NCBI GenBank assembly: GCA_965284565.1
Contig: OZ260100.1
Location: 1,674,001-1,738,000 of the forward strand
Origin: BRH-c54 sp965284565
Lineage (GTDB): Bacteria > Bacteroidota > Bacteroidia > Flavobacteriales_E > Vicingaceae
Direction of reading: 5' to 3'
DNA: 64,000 bases
The translations under genes were made by a program, and so were the position numbers. The notes beneath the pieces were generated by a model that worked only from the letters and a program-made list of their open reading frames with translations, was not told the DNA's origin and made no database searches. Below are positions 25,694-34,283 of the stretch, piece by piece (within the stretch, counting starts at the first letter, position 1; every line of letters starts with the position of its first letter).

Positions 25694-26962
25694 TTATTCG
25701 TCATTATCTGTAATATGGATAGTTACCAAATCAATTTTATTATTACTTACTTTATCAATTTTAATTTCAAGACCATTATGTCTAATGATTTCATCTTTTT
25801 CAGGAATAGATTCATCTACAGAAATTATTAAACCAGCCAATGTTTCATAATCGTCAGATTCAGGCAAGTTGAGCATATATTTTTCATTAATATAGTCAAT
25901 TTCCAACCTTGCTGAAAATTGATAAAGATCTTCATCTATTTTTATCTCTGTAAGCTCTTCATTATCATGTTCATCTTCAATGTCGCCAAAAATTTCTTCA
26001 ATAATATCTTCGGTAGTAATAATTCCTGATGTACCTCCAAATTCATCTACCACAACAGCTACACTTTTCCTATGCGTTATGAATTCCTGTAAAATTTGGT
26101 TGGCAGGCATAGATTCTGGAATAATAGAAATAGGTAATAATATAGATTTTACCGTTTTAGGTTTTCTAAATAATTCTTTAGAATGAATATAACCAATAAT
26201 ATTATCAATAGAATCTCTATAAATTAATATTTTAGATAGACCTGTTTCAATAAACTTGTCTCTAATGGTGGGCAAAGGAATTTCAATATCCATAGCAACC
26301 AAATCGGTTCTAGGAACCATACAGTCGCGAGCTTTAACGCTTGAAAAATCTAGGGCATTCTTAAAAATTTGAATTTCATTATCTACATCTTCACCTTCTT
26401 CTTTTTTCTGCTGAATATTGGTCATAAAATGTTCCAAATCAATTTTAGTAAAAGCCATGTCGCTTTCAGAGGTATCTACTCTAAACAATTTAAGTATTAC
26501 ATTAGAAACTCCCAACACCAATAATGTAAATGGATAGAGTAATATGTAAATAATTTGCAATGGAATTGCAGCAATTGTTAGTGCTTTGTTAGGGTTAATT
26601 CTTAATAACGATTTAGGTAAAAATTCGGAAAAGAAAAGAATTAAGATAGTTGAAATTACTGTTTGAATAAACAATACAAAAAAATCGTTGGCAGTTATGT
26701 GCTTATAAATGATTGGTTCCAACAACTTAGCCATTAGTATACTATAAATTACCAAGGCGATATTGTTTCCAATAAGCATGGCACTTATAAACTTAGCAGG
26801 TTTTTTTAAGAAAAAAGAAAGTATTTTTCCTGAGAATACGCCTTTTTTGCTGCTCAATTCAATTTTAAGTCGGTTGGCAGTAACAAAGGCTATTTCCATT
26901 CCAGAAAATACTGCTGAAAACAGCATAGCAATAAGAATAAAAATAATGTCTGATGAGGGCAT
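25694..26962 (-). CDS. CNNM/CorC-family membrane protein (hemolysin family)
   Basis: The protein of 422 residues has a DUF21 membrane domain (about 1-165, four helices, with SGMEIAFVTANRLKIEL near the N terminus), a CBS pair (about 205-330, including RDCMVPRTDLVAMD and VVVDEFGGTSGIITTEDIIE), and a C-terminal CorC_HlyC domain (about 340-420). Family members are linked to Mg or Co transport and, in gliding bacteria, GldE. The neighbourhood here (lptC, TPR, OMP, coaX) is that of the general CNNM paralogue and not of gldD-gldE, so I do not call it GldE. Confidence 0.9.
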   Translation of the reverse strand: MPSSDIIFILIAMLFSAVFSGMEIAFVTANRLKIELSSKKGVFSGKILSFFLKKPAKFISAMLIGNNIALVIYSILMAKLLEPIIYKHITANDFFVLFIQTVISTILILFFSEFLPKSLLRINPNKALTIAAIPLQIIYILLYPFTLLVLGVSNVILKLFRVDTSESDMAFTKIDLEHFMTNIQQKKEEGEDVDNEIQIFKNALDFSSVKARDCMVPRTDLVAMDIEIPLPTIRDKFIETGLSKILIYRDSIDNIIGYIHSKELFRKPKTVKSILLPISIIPESMPANQILQEFITHRKSVAVVVDEFGGTSGIITTEDIIEEIFGDIEDEHDNEELTEIKIDEDLYQFSARLEIDYINEKYMLNLPESDDYETLAGLIISVDESIPEKDEIIRHNGLEIKIDKVSNNKIDLVTIHITDNDE

Positions 26963-27000
26963 TTGGGTTTTTAAATATGTTGGTGTAAAGTTATAAAAAA

Positions 27001-27186
27001 TTATTGTCCCATTCTTCGTCTTTGTCTTCTTCTCAGAAAATATAAAAACGAGGCTAAAACAGTAAGCATGAAAAAGAACAAAGCATCTTCTGTTGCAGTA
27101 AAGAAAAGATGGTAAATTCCTATTACACCACTAATAATGGCAATTACTAACCACATTAATTCTAAAAACCTAATTACTTTATTCAT
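27001..27186 (-). CDS. Small two-helix membrane protein
   Basis: The protein of 61 residues has two predicted membrane helices (about 8-26 and 33-50) and a very basic end, RRRQRRRMGQ. It lies between lptC and the CNNM gene. I believe similar small proteins occur at this position in related genomes. Function unknown. Confidence 0.7.
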   Translation of the reverse strand: MNKVIRFLELMWLVIAIISGVIGIYHLFFTATEDALFFFMLTVLASFLYFLRRRQRRRMGQ

Positions 27187-27269
27187 ATTATTTATAGTTA
27201 ATCATTATTAGTTACCTACTGTAAAATCTCAAGCATCGTAATCTCAAAATATTAATTTCCAATCCAAAA

Positions 27270-27851
27270 TTAAGGATTAACAGCAGTTGAGTCTTTATTT
27301 TCTTTTAGTAAAATAGTTCCTTTAATTTTATGAATTTTCCATTTTGTAAAGTCTTCATTGGCTTCAAAACCTTCTCCCATTAGTATTTCATCTTGGGTAG
27401 TGATTTTCACAAATTCATCAGAATAAATTTTAGCTGAATCTTGCATCCAAACTAAATGCTCTGTATTTAATTGTTCGCCTTTTTCGTTTACTACCACGAC
27501 ATCATTTTTGGCTTCCATCATGTTTTTTCCAATTCTATGAATAGCATAATTAGCAGTTAAAGTTGTACTTACCTGTTTCAGCGAATCAAAAAAAATGACT
27601 TCAATACCCTCACTCATTTCTAAATAAGGATCTTTTGTTGCATACTCTTCCATTTTAGGAGCAGAAACCTTCATTTTTACAGCTGCTTTTTCAGAATAAA
27701 TCAATTGAACATTTTTACCTTTTTTTAATGGCAACTTTTCTTTTTGTGTTAATTGTTCAACTTCTTTTAAATCATTCTCACACCCAAAACAAATAATCCC
27801 GAATGCAAATAGCACCGGGATTATTATTCTATTATGAAAATGTATTTTCAA
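27270..27851 (-). CDS. lptC: LptC-like LPS export ABC transporter periplasmic protein
   Basis: LptC forms part of the periplasmic bridge that moves lipopolysaccharide from the inner-membrane LptBFG transporter to the outer membrane. The protein has 193 residues. It begins with a hydrophobic segment ending in CFGCEN, which resembles a lipobox where E. coli LptC has an uncleaved anchor. The strand-rich core (YSEKAAVKMKVSAPKMEEY, MSEGIEVIFFD, TTLTANYAI, NDVVVVNEKGEQL) has the beta-jellyroll pattern of the family. It follows the TPR gene by 6 nt. Confidence 0.88.
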   Translation of the reverse strand: MKIHFHNRIIIPVLFAFGIICFGCENDLKEVEQLTQKEKLPLKKGKNVQLIYSEKAAVKMKVSAPKMEEYATKDPYLEMSEGIEVIFFDSLKQVSTTLTANYAIHRIGKNMMEAKNDVVVVNEKGEQLNTEHLVWMQDSAKIYSDEFVKITTQDEILMGEGFEANEDFTKWKIHKIKGTILLKENKDSTAVNP

Positions 27852-27857
27852 TTTTAA

Positions 27858-29135
27858 TTATTTCGTTTTAACAGTTGTGTTTTCGTTAATCCAACAATCA
27901 ACTTTGTATGCATCTCCACTTTTTACTCCGTGAAAAAACACGTCTTTTGTTGGAGGAAAATGACCAGAAACGGTAGCCATTTTTCTGTTTGCTTCTGAAG
28001 CAGCTTCTCCATCAACACTTTTTGCTTTTTGGTATTTATCGTGAGCAGCCCAATAAGCACCAAACTTACCTAGCTTACCATCATCGCATGATGCGGCTCC
28101 ATAAAAATAAGCATCTCCAATTAAAATATAAGGTTCTCCCCAACCTGCTCTAGCTCCTATTGCTTTTAAGGCATAGCTTTTTGCAGAAGCATTATCTCCT
28201 TTGGTTAAATATGTTTCTGCAATACTCATGTAAAAATCTGCTTTTTCATCTTCTGTTTCAGACATATCAACTGCTTTTTGGAAAAACTCAATTGCTTTTG
28301 TATAATCTTTGTTTTTCCAGAAGATTCTACCCATTCCATCAGCTCCTGATGCAGAAGGTTCTATTTCAAAATATGCTTGAGCTACAGAAGCAAAAATAGC
28401 TGCATCATAACATTTTTTTCTTTTTAATAGAGTAACCATTCTTTTCAACCAATCTTTATTGGTTTTATTTGCTTCAAATCCTTTTTCTGCCAATGGCACT
28501 AATACTTCGCAATCTAAATAAGGAGCAGCAACAGCATTAATTTTTTCTTCAGCATCTCTATAACTCTCATCTGTATTACTTCCTGCTAATTCCATAAGCT
28601 TACCGTAAAGCTCTACTAATTCCGCTTTAGTCATTAATTCATTTTTTTCTTTGTTTGCACCAGCATACATTAGAGCTACCAAAGTACCTGCTTGAGATTT
28701 GCCTCCTAACAACTCAACAGATTCATTTAGAATATTGAAAGTTTTTTCATACTCTTTACCTCTATAAACCAACATCATTTGTCCCTTGTAACCTAACACG
28801 TAACCTCTTTGTCCAAAATATTCAATACGTTGATCGTAAATTGAAAACATAGTATCTAAATAAGCTTCCTTTTTAGCCTCATCTTTTTCTTTATCGGCCA
28901 AGCTTTTGTACATAGATGCTCCATTTATGTATAATGATTTTTGTGAACCTGGACAAACCTTGTAAGCTGTTTTCCACATACTTAAAGCTAATTTTGGGTC
29001 AGATTTTAAATAATCTTTATAAATTAGATTTTTAATACAAGTGTTACTATCTTCAGGAGTTGCTCCGTATTTGCCTTGAGCATTTACATTGTAAGCAATT
29101 AAAATCCCTAGTAGTATTGTTGCTATTTTTTTCAT
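27858..29135 (-). CDS. Exported TPR protein
   Basis: The protein of 425 residues starts with a Sec signal peptide (MKKIATILLGILIAYNVNAQ). It contains helical repeats; the clearest tetratricopeptide units are KDYTKAIEFFQKAVDMSETE and ADFYMSIAETYLTKGDNASA. It is probably periplasmic and involved in protein interactions. It lies 24 nt behind the outer-membrane protein gene and 6 nt ahead of lptC, an order I recall from many Flavobacteria. That suggests a role in envelope assembly, but no specific function is known. Confidence 0.85.
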   Translation of the reverse strand: MKKIATILLGILIAYNVNAQGKYGATPEDSNTCIKNLIYKDYLKSDPKLALSMWKTAYKVCPGSQKSLYINGASMYKSLADKEKDEAKKEAYLDTMFSIYDQRIEYFGQRGYVLGYKGQMMLVYRGKEYEKTFNILNESVELLGGKSQAGTLVALMYAGANKEKNELMTKAELVELYGKLMELAGSNTDESYRDAEEKINAVAAPYLDCEVLVPLAEKGFEANKTNKDWLKRMVTLLKRKKCYDAAIFASVAQAYFEIEPSASGADGMGRIFWKNKDYTKAIEFFQKAVDMSETEDEKADFYMSIAETYLTKGDNASAKSYALKAIGARAGWGEPYILIGDAYFYGAASCDDGKLGKFGAYWAAHDKYQKAKSVDGEAASEANRKMATVSGHFPPTKDVFFHGVKSGDAYKVDCWINENTTVKTK

Positions 29136-29159
29136 TTTTGTAAAGTTTAAGTTTAAAAT

Positions 29160-30482
29160 TTAATTATATTTTCTTTTTATAAACCATTTATCATTTATAA
29201 TAATGCCAACATTAAAGTTGATAAACGTTTCTTGAATAAGCCCATCAGTTGCCGCTCCTCTTTTTCCGTATTCTATTCCCAGATTTAGAGTTGGAGCTGA
29301 TGTTCCTGTTCTTCTTAGTGGTAAACCTGTTCCAAAAGTTATGCCGTATTCATTTAGTTGGTTATCATTAATAGAAAAATATGAATTTGAATACCTGAAA
29401 CCAAACCTGTAAGCTATTCTTTTAAAGTAACTTCCTACATAATCATCGTACTTTGGAGTAATTTGATAACCAGCAGCAAAACTTTGTACTTTATTATAAC
29501 TATACAAAGGATTAGTAGATGCAATGGTTGTCCAGTCGGCTATATTATAATCAAAAGCAATAATCCATTTATTTTTCTTTTCGAAAGAGAAACCTATACC
29601 ATATTCTAATGGCATATCAATACTTTGCTCGCTATTATTTGTTTCTAAGATGGTATCTTTAATTGTTCCAAAATCTGATGAACCAGTAAAACTTCTCACT
29701 ATTCTGTTTTGTTTCGTGCTTAATTCTTTAGCCAAACCCACTGTTGCTCCAACGGTTAAAACATACGTTTCTTTTGCTAAAGAAGTAGAATCATACTTAG
29801 AAAAATTCTTTTGATATTGTGTTCCGAAATCGAAAGAAAAATCTGAAGTAGTTGATTCGCTTAAATCCCATATATTTAATCCTTGAGACAAATTTCCAAA
29901 AATGGTTTTACTATCAAATTCTGATCTTCCAAAATAGAAGTTTGCATTAGCTCCAAAAGCAAGGTTAGAGCTAGAGTCTAATTTAACATTAAATCCATTT
30001 CCAAAATAAAACTTATTTAAACCCCCTTCTCCTTTTCTTATTTCTGTAACACTTCCAACATTTTCATCTGTATAGCTATTAGTATAGTCATATCCAATAC
30101 TAGTAACAGGCATTAGTCCAAAACTCATTCCCCAAGTTTTTTGAATGACAGGAAAAGCTAACGCCAAAGAAGCAACATAAGGATTAGTTTTATATTGAGA
30201 TTGATTCCCATCATCTAGCCAAAGAGCATTACTCATAAAGTTAAACTCAATAGTTGTCACGATTAAATCTGAATAAGAAGCAGGATTTTTAGAATTTATA
30301 TTCAAATTAGAACGAAGCCCTATAGCTGTCCCTCCCATTCCAAAATTTTGAGAGAAACTTTGTGGACGAATAACTCCAACTCCATACTTAGAATATGGAG
30401 AGTTAGTAGTAGTTTGAGCAAAAGCAATACTGCTAATGCATAAGCAAACAAAAATTAAAGTGGCAGTACTAATTTTCCTCAT
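29160..30482 (-). CDS. Outer-membrane beta-barrel protein of unknown function
   Basis: The protein of 440 residues has a signal peptide ending SIAFAQ. The mature part starts TTTNSPYSKYGVGVIRPQSF and is composed of amphipathic strands, ending in aromatic-rich NVGIIINDKWFIKRKYN. The NSPYS.(F/Y)G(I/V)G opening is typical of a Bacteroidota barrel family near FadL/OmpP1. Its start overlaps the end of coaX by 14 nt. The substrate is unknown. Confidence 0.85.
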   Translation of the reverse strand: MRKISTATLIFVCLCISSIAFAQTTTNSPYSKYGVGVIRPQSFSQNFGMGGTAIGLRSNLNINSKNPASYSDLIVTTIEFNFMSNALWLDDGNQSQYKTNPYVASLALAFPVIQKTWGMSFGLMPVTSIGYDYTNSYTDENVGSVTEIRKGEGGLNKFYFGNGFNVKLDSSSNLAFGANANFYFGRSEFDSKTIFGNLSQGLNIWDLSESTTSDFSFDFGTQYQKNFSKYDSTSLAKETYVLTVGATVGLAKELSTKQNRIVRSFTGSSDFGTIKDTILETNNSEQSIDMPLEYGIGFSFEKKNKWIIAFDYNIADWTTIASTNPLYSYNKVQSFAAGYQITPKYDDYVGSYFKRIAYRFGFRYSNSYFSINDNQLNEYGITFGTGLPLRRTGTSAPTLNLGIEYGKRGAATDGLIQETFINFNVGIIINDKWFIKRKYN

Positions 30483-31200
30483 TTAATATTAATATTTGTT
30501 GTAAGCCTCGAAGGACTAAAAAATCGTCTGCAAAGATGCGATTTTTTACTTCTAAATCAAATAGTTTAAAATCTCCTCCGGTAAGAACTATTTTTATGTC
30601 TTTATATTGTTGTTCATAAGCCGAAATCATTCCTAAAATTTCATACTTAAGTCCATTATAAACCCCTGAAATTATAGAGTTTTCAGTGCTGTCTCCAATT
30701 AACTTTAATGGCTGGTTTTCGTAATTTACTTGAGGGAGTTTTTGTGTAAAATGATGCAATGCCTTGAATCTCATTTCAAACCCGAGAGCAATACTGCCTC
30801 CAAGATAGGTTAAACTTTCATCAACAAAATCAAAAGTTATACAAGTTCCCATATCAATTACTAACAAATTGTTATTAGGAAATTTAACCAATGCTCCTGC
30901 TACTGCTGCCAATCTATCTAAACCCAATGTTTGTGGTGTTTTGTAATTAATTTTAAATGGAAAATTCATTTTGTGATTCAACCAGTATAATGAAATGTTA
31001 AATTTTTTAAAAATGGCTGAAATTTCGGCTTCATTATTCCTTACGGAGCTAATAATTGCTCTTTTTATGGGGAATTTATTTTTTATTTCAAAAATAATTG
31101 AGGCATTAATTTCACTGTGTTTCTGGTGAAAAATAATGTTATCATCTTCAAAGACAGCTATCTTAACAAAGGTATTTCCTACATCAACTACTAAGTCCAT
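30469..31200 (-). CDS. coaX: Type III pantothenate kinase
   Basis: CoaX phosphorylates pantothenate in the first step of coenzyme A synthesis. The protein has 243 residues. The ASKHA-fold motifs are visible: DVGNTFVKIAVF from Asp6, GLDR at 93-96 and IDMGTCITFDF with Asp116. It heads a minus-strand block with the OMP, TPR, lptC and CNNM genes. The 14-nt overlap with the OMP gene supports co-transcription. Confidence 0.95.
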   Translation of the reverse strand: MDLVVDVGNTFVKIAVFEDDNIIFHQKHSEINASIIFEIKNKFPIKRAIISSVRNNEAEISAIFKKFNISLYWLNHKMNFPFKINYKTPQTLGLDRLAAVAGALVKFPNNNLLVIDMGTCITFDFVDESLTYLGGSIALGFEMRFKALHHFTQKLPQVNYENQPLKLIGDSTENSIISGVYNGLKYEILGMISAYEQQYKDIKIVLTGGDFKLFDLEVKNRIFADDFLVLRGLQQILILNEEN

Positions 31201-31243
31201 AAAAAAATTTAATGTTCGAAATTACAAATTTCAATTAAATGTT

Positions 31244-31273
31244 TTTGCAGATTAAATTATTTTAATACTTTTG
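31244..31273 (+). promoter_or_regulatory. Promoter of tRNA-Phe (-33 TTTG, -7 TACTTTTG)
   Basis: TTTG at 31244-31247 and TACTTTTG at 31266-31273 are 18 nt apart. Initiation would fall about 12 nt upstream of the mature tRNA end. Confidence 0.65.
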
Positions 31274-31288
31274 CCGACCATTGAACGA

Positions 31289-31361
<73 letters not shown>

Positions 31362-31365
31362 CACA

Positions 31366-31400
31366 AAAACCCGAAAAAGAATTTCTTTTTCGGGTTTTTT
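31366..31400 (+). terminator. Rho-independent terminator after tRNA-Phe
   Basis: The stem AAAACCCGAAAAAGA / TCTTTTTCGGGTTTT has a 3-nt loop and ends in a T-run. Confidence 0.9.
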
Positions 31401-31427
31401 GTTTTTAAGAACAATTGTTTTTATATG

Positions 31428-31435
31428 TATTTTTG
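31428..31435 (+). promoter_or_regulatory. -7 promoter element of the PagL-like gene
   Basis: TATTTTTG matches TAnnTTTG. It places transcription start near 31439, upstream of the proposed ATT start codons and well upstream of the TTG at 31518. Confidence 0.4.
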
Positions 31436-31460
31436 AATCCACTTTTCTATTTACAAAGAA

Positions 31461-32681
31461 ATTATTAAACACTACCGCTACATATTATTCCTAGTTACAT
31501 TCTGTTGTTTAGCTGATTTGTTGGCTCAAGAAAATAAACGAGCATTCTTCATAGAGCCAGAATACATGGTAGGAAAAGTAGTCCCAAATTATCTAAACAA
31601 GTTTCCTTCTACTCGTTTACAACAAGGCTTAGCCGTAAATGTTGGTTCCTTAAAAACTGATAGTAATAGCACATGGGCTAAATATTATAATTTCCCACAA
31701 ACAGGTATCTCTTTATTTTATTCATCTATCGGCAATGAGAAAATTTTTGGAGATGAATACAGCATTACTACTTTTATTGCTTTTAATATTTTTGATCAGA
31801 AAGAAAAACCAATTTATTTTAAATTAAGTTTAGGAGCTGCCTATTTTACTACTTTTTACGATAGTATTTCCAACAGAAGAAATGTAAATATCGGATCGCC
31901 ATTTAAGTGGTCATTTCTAGCAGGAGCATACAAAACTATAAGTGAAAAACCAGGTATGAACTTAAAATTAGGACTTATTTTTTCTCATGCTTCCAACGGA
32001 CATACACAATTACCTAACTTTGGATTAAACTCTGCATTATTAAGTCTCTCAGCTCAGTTTTACAGGAGAGATTTAGCTACTTATCAGTTAACCAATAAAC
32101 CTATTAAAACCGAAATTAAATCCAAAAGTAGAGATATTGGTATTAGTTATGGTTTAGGATTTCATGAATATGGCGATAAAGATGGTCCTGTTGGTGGAGA
32201 AAAAAAATTAGTTCACTCCACTTCTATTTTTACAGGAAAAACCATTAACCATCATTTTAGATGGGGGTTGGGAGCAACCTATCGCTACTACGATGTTTAT
32301 TACTATCAAATAACATCTAGAAGTTTAACCGATTATACCGATAGTCCGAAAAAGTATGCTTCCAATGTTGTTGTACATGCAAATGCAGAGCTTTTAATGG
32401 GACATGTTAGCATGAACGTAGAAATAGGAATAAATGTATATAAACCTTTTTACAAGCAGTATGAGAAAGATTTTCCGCTAAACAAACAATTTGAAGGGTA
32501 TATGAAATTCAAATCTTATTTTAAGAAAGGATTTTCTACTCGTTTAGGGTTGAATTTATACGCCATTAATGCCAATAAATTACCAAAACACAATTTTTAT
32601 ATTGGACCATATATTAAAGCCAATGCCGGTCAAGCAGATTTTAGTGAACTCTCTTTTGGATACATTTACAGAATGAATTAA
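31461..32681 (+). CDS. Lipid A deacylase, PagL-like (acyloxyacyl hydrolase family)
   Basis: From the TTG at 31518 the protein has 387 residues but no signal peptide. Reading the same frame upstream gives IIKHYRYILFLVTFCCLADL then LAQ, a good signal peptide with a plausible cleavage before ENKR. The open frame reaches back to a TGA at 31434 and contains no ATG, GTG or TTG, so I propose an ATT start (31461 or 31464; 31449 is also possible). The mature protein is an outer-membrane barrel. FSHASNGHTQLPNFGLN carries the His-x-Ser pair expected of PagL-type lipid A 3-O-deacylases. At about 400 residues it is much longer than PagL (about 150-185), so it belongs to the larger Bacteroidota branch. Confidence 0.7.
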   Translation: MIKHYRYILFLVTFCCLADLLAQENKRAFFIEPEYMVGKVVPNYLNKFPSTRLQQGLAVNVGSLKTDSNSTWAKYYNFPQTGISLFYSSIGNEKIFGDEYSITTFIAFNIFDQKEKPIYFKLSLGAAYFTTFYDSISNRRNVNIGSPFKWSFLAGAYKTISEKPGMNLKLGLIFSHASNGHTQLPNFGLNSALLSLSAQFYRRDLATYQLTNKPIKTEIKSKSRDIGISYGLGFHEYGDKDGPVGGEKKLVHSTSIFTGKTINHHFRWGLGATYRYYDVYYYQITSRSLTDYTDSPKKYASNVVVHANAELLMGHVSMNVEIGINVYKPFYKQYEKDFPLNKQFEGYMKFKSYFKKGFSTRLGLNLYAINANKLPKHNFYIGPYIKANAGQADFSELSFGYIYRMN

Positions 32682-32725
32682 GTATTATGTTTGATTAACA
32701 TTTATGTTGGTTTGATATTTTTTAT

Positions 32726-32764
32726 AAAAGGTCAGAAGAAATTCAAACTTTCTGACCTTTTTTT
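32726..32764 (+). terminator. Rho-independent terminator after the PagL-like gene
   Basis: The stem AAAGGTCAGAA / TTCTGACCTTT has a loop of about 12 nt and a T-run. Confidence 0.85.
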
Positions 32765-32777
32765 GTGTTTCACTAAT

Positions 32778-32785
32778 TACCTTTG
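32778..32785 (+). promoter_or_regulatory. -7 promoter element abutting bioA
   Basis: TACCTTTG matches TAnnTTTG and ends 5 nt before the bioA ATG. The transcript would have a leader of about 0-3 nt. Confidence 0.5.
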
Positions 32786-32790
32786 CTAAT

Positions 32791-34056
32791 ATGAGTTTAA
32801 AGCAAAAAGATAAACAATATATTTGGCATCCATTCGACCAGCAAAAAGGAGCTGACATAATTCCAATTGTTAAAGGTCTAGGGGCTTTTGTGTTTGATGA
32901 ACATGGGAAAAAATATATTGATGGTTTTTCCAGTTGGTGGGTTAATATTCACGGTCATGCACACCCTTATATTGCTCAAAAAATTTATGAGCAAGCACTG
33001 GAATTAGAACATATTGCTTTTGGTGGGTTTACACATCCTCAAGCCGTAAACCTTTCAGAAAGATTAATTCATTTACTTCCCAATAACATTGAGAAACTAT
33101 TTTTCTCAGATAACGGTTCTACGGCTAATGAAGTCGCCCTAAAAATGGCTATTCAGTATTGGTTTAACCAAGGTGAAAAACGTACTCGTTTTATTGCTTT
33201 AGAGAATGATTACCATGGCGATACTTTTGGGAGCATGAGTTTAACAGCTAGAGGTGGGTTTAACGAACCGTTTGAAACACTTTTATTTGATGTTGATTTT
33301 ATTGAAGCTCCAACCAAAGAAAACAAAGATTCTGTTTTAAATAAATTAGAAAGCCATTTAAAAACCAACGAAATAGCTGCTTTTATTTTTGAGCCGATTA
33401 TTCAAGGAGCAGGAGGAATGTTAATGCATTCACCAGAAATTTTATCGGAAATGATAGGTTTGTGCAAAACATATGGAGTTGTTACTATTGCAGACGAGGT
33501 ATTTACAGGTTTTGGTAGAACAGGAAAGTGGTTTGCTTCAGATTATTTTCAGCATAAACCTGATGTTTTTTGTTTGTCTAAAGGAATTACAGGTGGTTTT
33601 ATGCCATTAGGAATTACAGCAGTTTCAAAGAATATTTACCAAGCTTTTTATTCAGATAATGCCAAGCATACTTTTTTACATGGACATTCTTACACAGGAA
33701 ATCCGCTTGCTTGTGCTGCTGCCAATGCTTCATTAGATTTATTTGAAGTGGAAAATACTTTTGAAAAAATAGAAAATATTTGTCAATTACAAAAAACATT
33801 TATTGAAAGCATTCAACATCATAAACAGGTTAGAAATGCTAGGTATTTTGGAACAATTGCCGCTATTGAATTACAAACTGATGGTGAGAGTAATTATTTT
33901 AACTCTAAAGGCAAAGAAGCGTATCAATTTTTGTTGAAGAAAGGAATTATTTTAAGACCCCTTGGAAATGTAATTACCATTATCCCTCCTTACTGCATTG
34001 TTGAAGAAGATTTAAAAACTCTTTATCAGGGAATTGTTGAGTATTTGAATCAGTAG
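32791..34056 (+). CDS. bioA: Adenosylmethionine--8-amino-7-oxononanoate transaminase
   Basis: BioA uses SAM as amino donor to make 7,8-diaminopelargonate in biotin synthesis. The protein of 421 residues is a class III PLP aminotransferase: the PLP lysine is Lys264 in LSKGITGGFMPLG and the cofactor Asp is Asp235 in ADEVFTGFGRTG. The N-terminal YIWHPFDQ and SSWWVNIHGHAHP are typical of BioA over other class III enzymes. No other bio gene is adjacent. The product supports the biotin-dependent AccB/AccC encoded at 9.2-11.2 kb. Confidence 0.93.
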   Translation: MSLKQKDKQYIWHPFDQQKGADIIPIVKGLGAFVFDEHGKKYIDGFSSWWVNIHGHAHPYIAQKIYEQALELEHIAFGGFTHPQAVNLSERLIHLLPNNIEKLFFSDNGSTANEVALKMAIQYWFNQGEKRTRFIALENDYHGDTFGSMSLTARGGFNEPFETLLFDVDFIEAPTKENKDSVLNKLESHLKTNEIAAFIFEPIIQGAGGMLMHSPEILSEMIGLCKTYGVVTIADEVFTGFGRTGKWFASDYFQHKPDVFCLSKGITGGFMPLGITAVSKNIYQAFYSDNAKHTFLHGHSYTGNPLACAAANASLDLFEVENTFEKIENICQLQKTFIESIQHHKQVRNARYFGTIAAIELQTDGESNYFNSKGKEAYQFLLKKGIILRPLGNVITIIPPYCIVEEDLKTLYQGIVEYLNQ

Positions 34057-34163
34057 TTTTTTAACAGCTATATTGTCTGTTTACCATTCCATAGGATGGA
34101 AGGTCAAGGATAAAAAGCAAATTCAAATTATAAAGATGATTTTTTATTCATTGAATTAACGGA

Positions 34164-34181
34164 CTTAACACTAACTTAACA
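34164..34181 (+). promoter_or_regulatory. Pho-box-like direct repeat upstream of the porin
   Basis: CTTAACA (34164-34170), CTAA, CTTAACA (34175-34181): two identical heptamers at an 11-bp period. A third TTAAC lies at 34156-34160. The architecture equals TTAACA-N5-TTAACA, the known site type of PhoP/PhoB-family phosphate regulators. The downstream genes are phosphate-uptake genes. Confidence 0.65.
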
Positions 34182-34223
34182 TTACGTTTTTATTTGGTTA
34201 ATATGGATAATAAATCCAAACTA

Positions 34224-34231
34224 TACTTTTG
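34224..34231 (+). promoter_or_regulatory. -7 promoter element of the OprP-like porin gene
   Basis: TACTTTTG matches TAnnTTTG, 52 nt upstream of the ATG and 42 nt downstream of the Pho-box-like repeat. Confidence 0.55.
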
Positions 34232-34283
34232 CCTCGAATTAAGGGTTTAATAATGATAGATATTTAACAATAAGTAAACATAG

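Noticed and set aside
25694..26962. Identification of the CNNM protein as gliding protein GldE
   Set aside because: No gldD, ssb or mutY nearby; neighbours (lptC, TPR, OMP, coaX) fit the general CNNM paralogue.
31518..32681. TTG at 31518 as the start of the PagL-like gene
   Set aside because: It would discard an obvious in-frame signal peptide needed by an outer-membrane protein.
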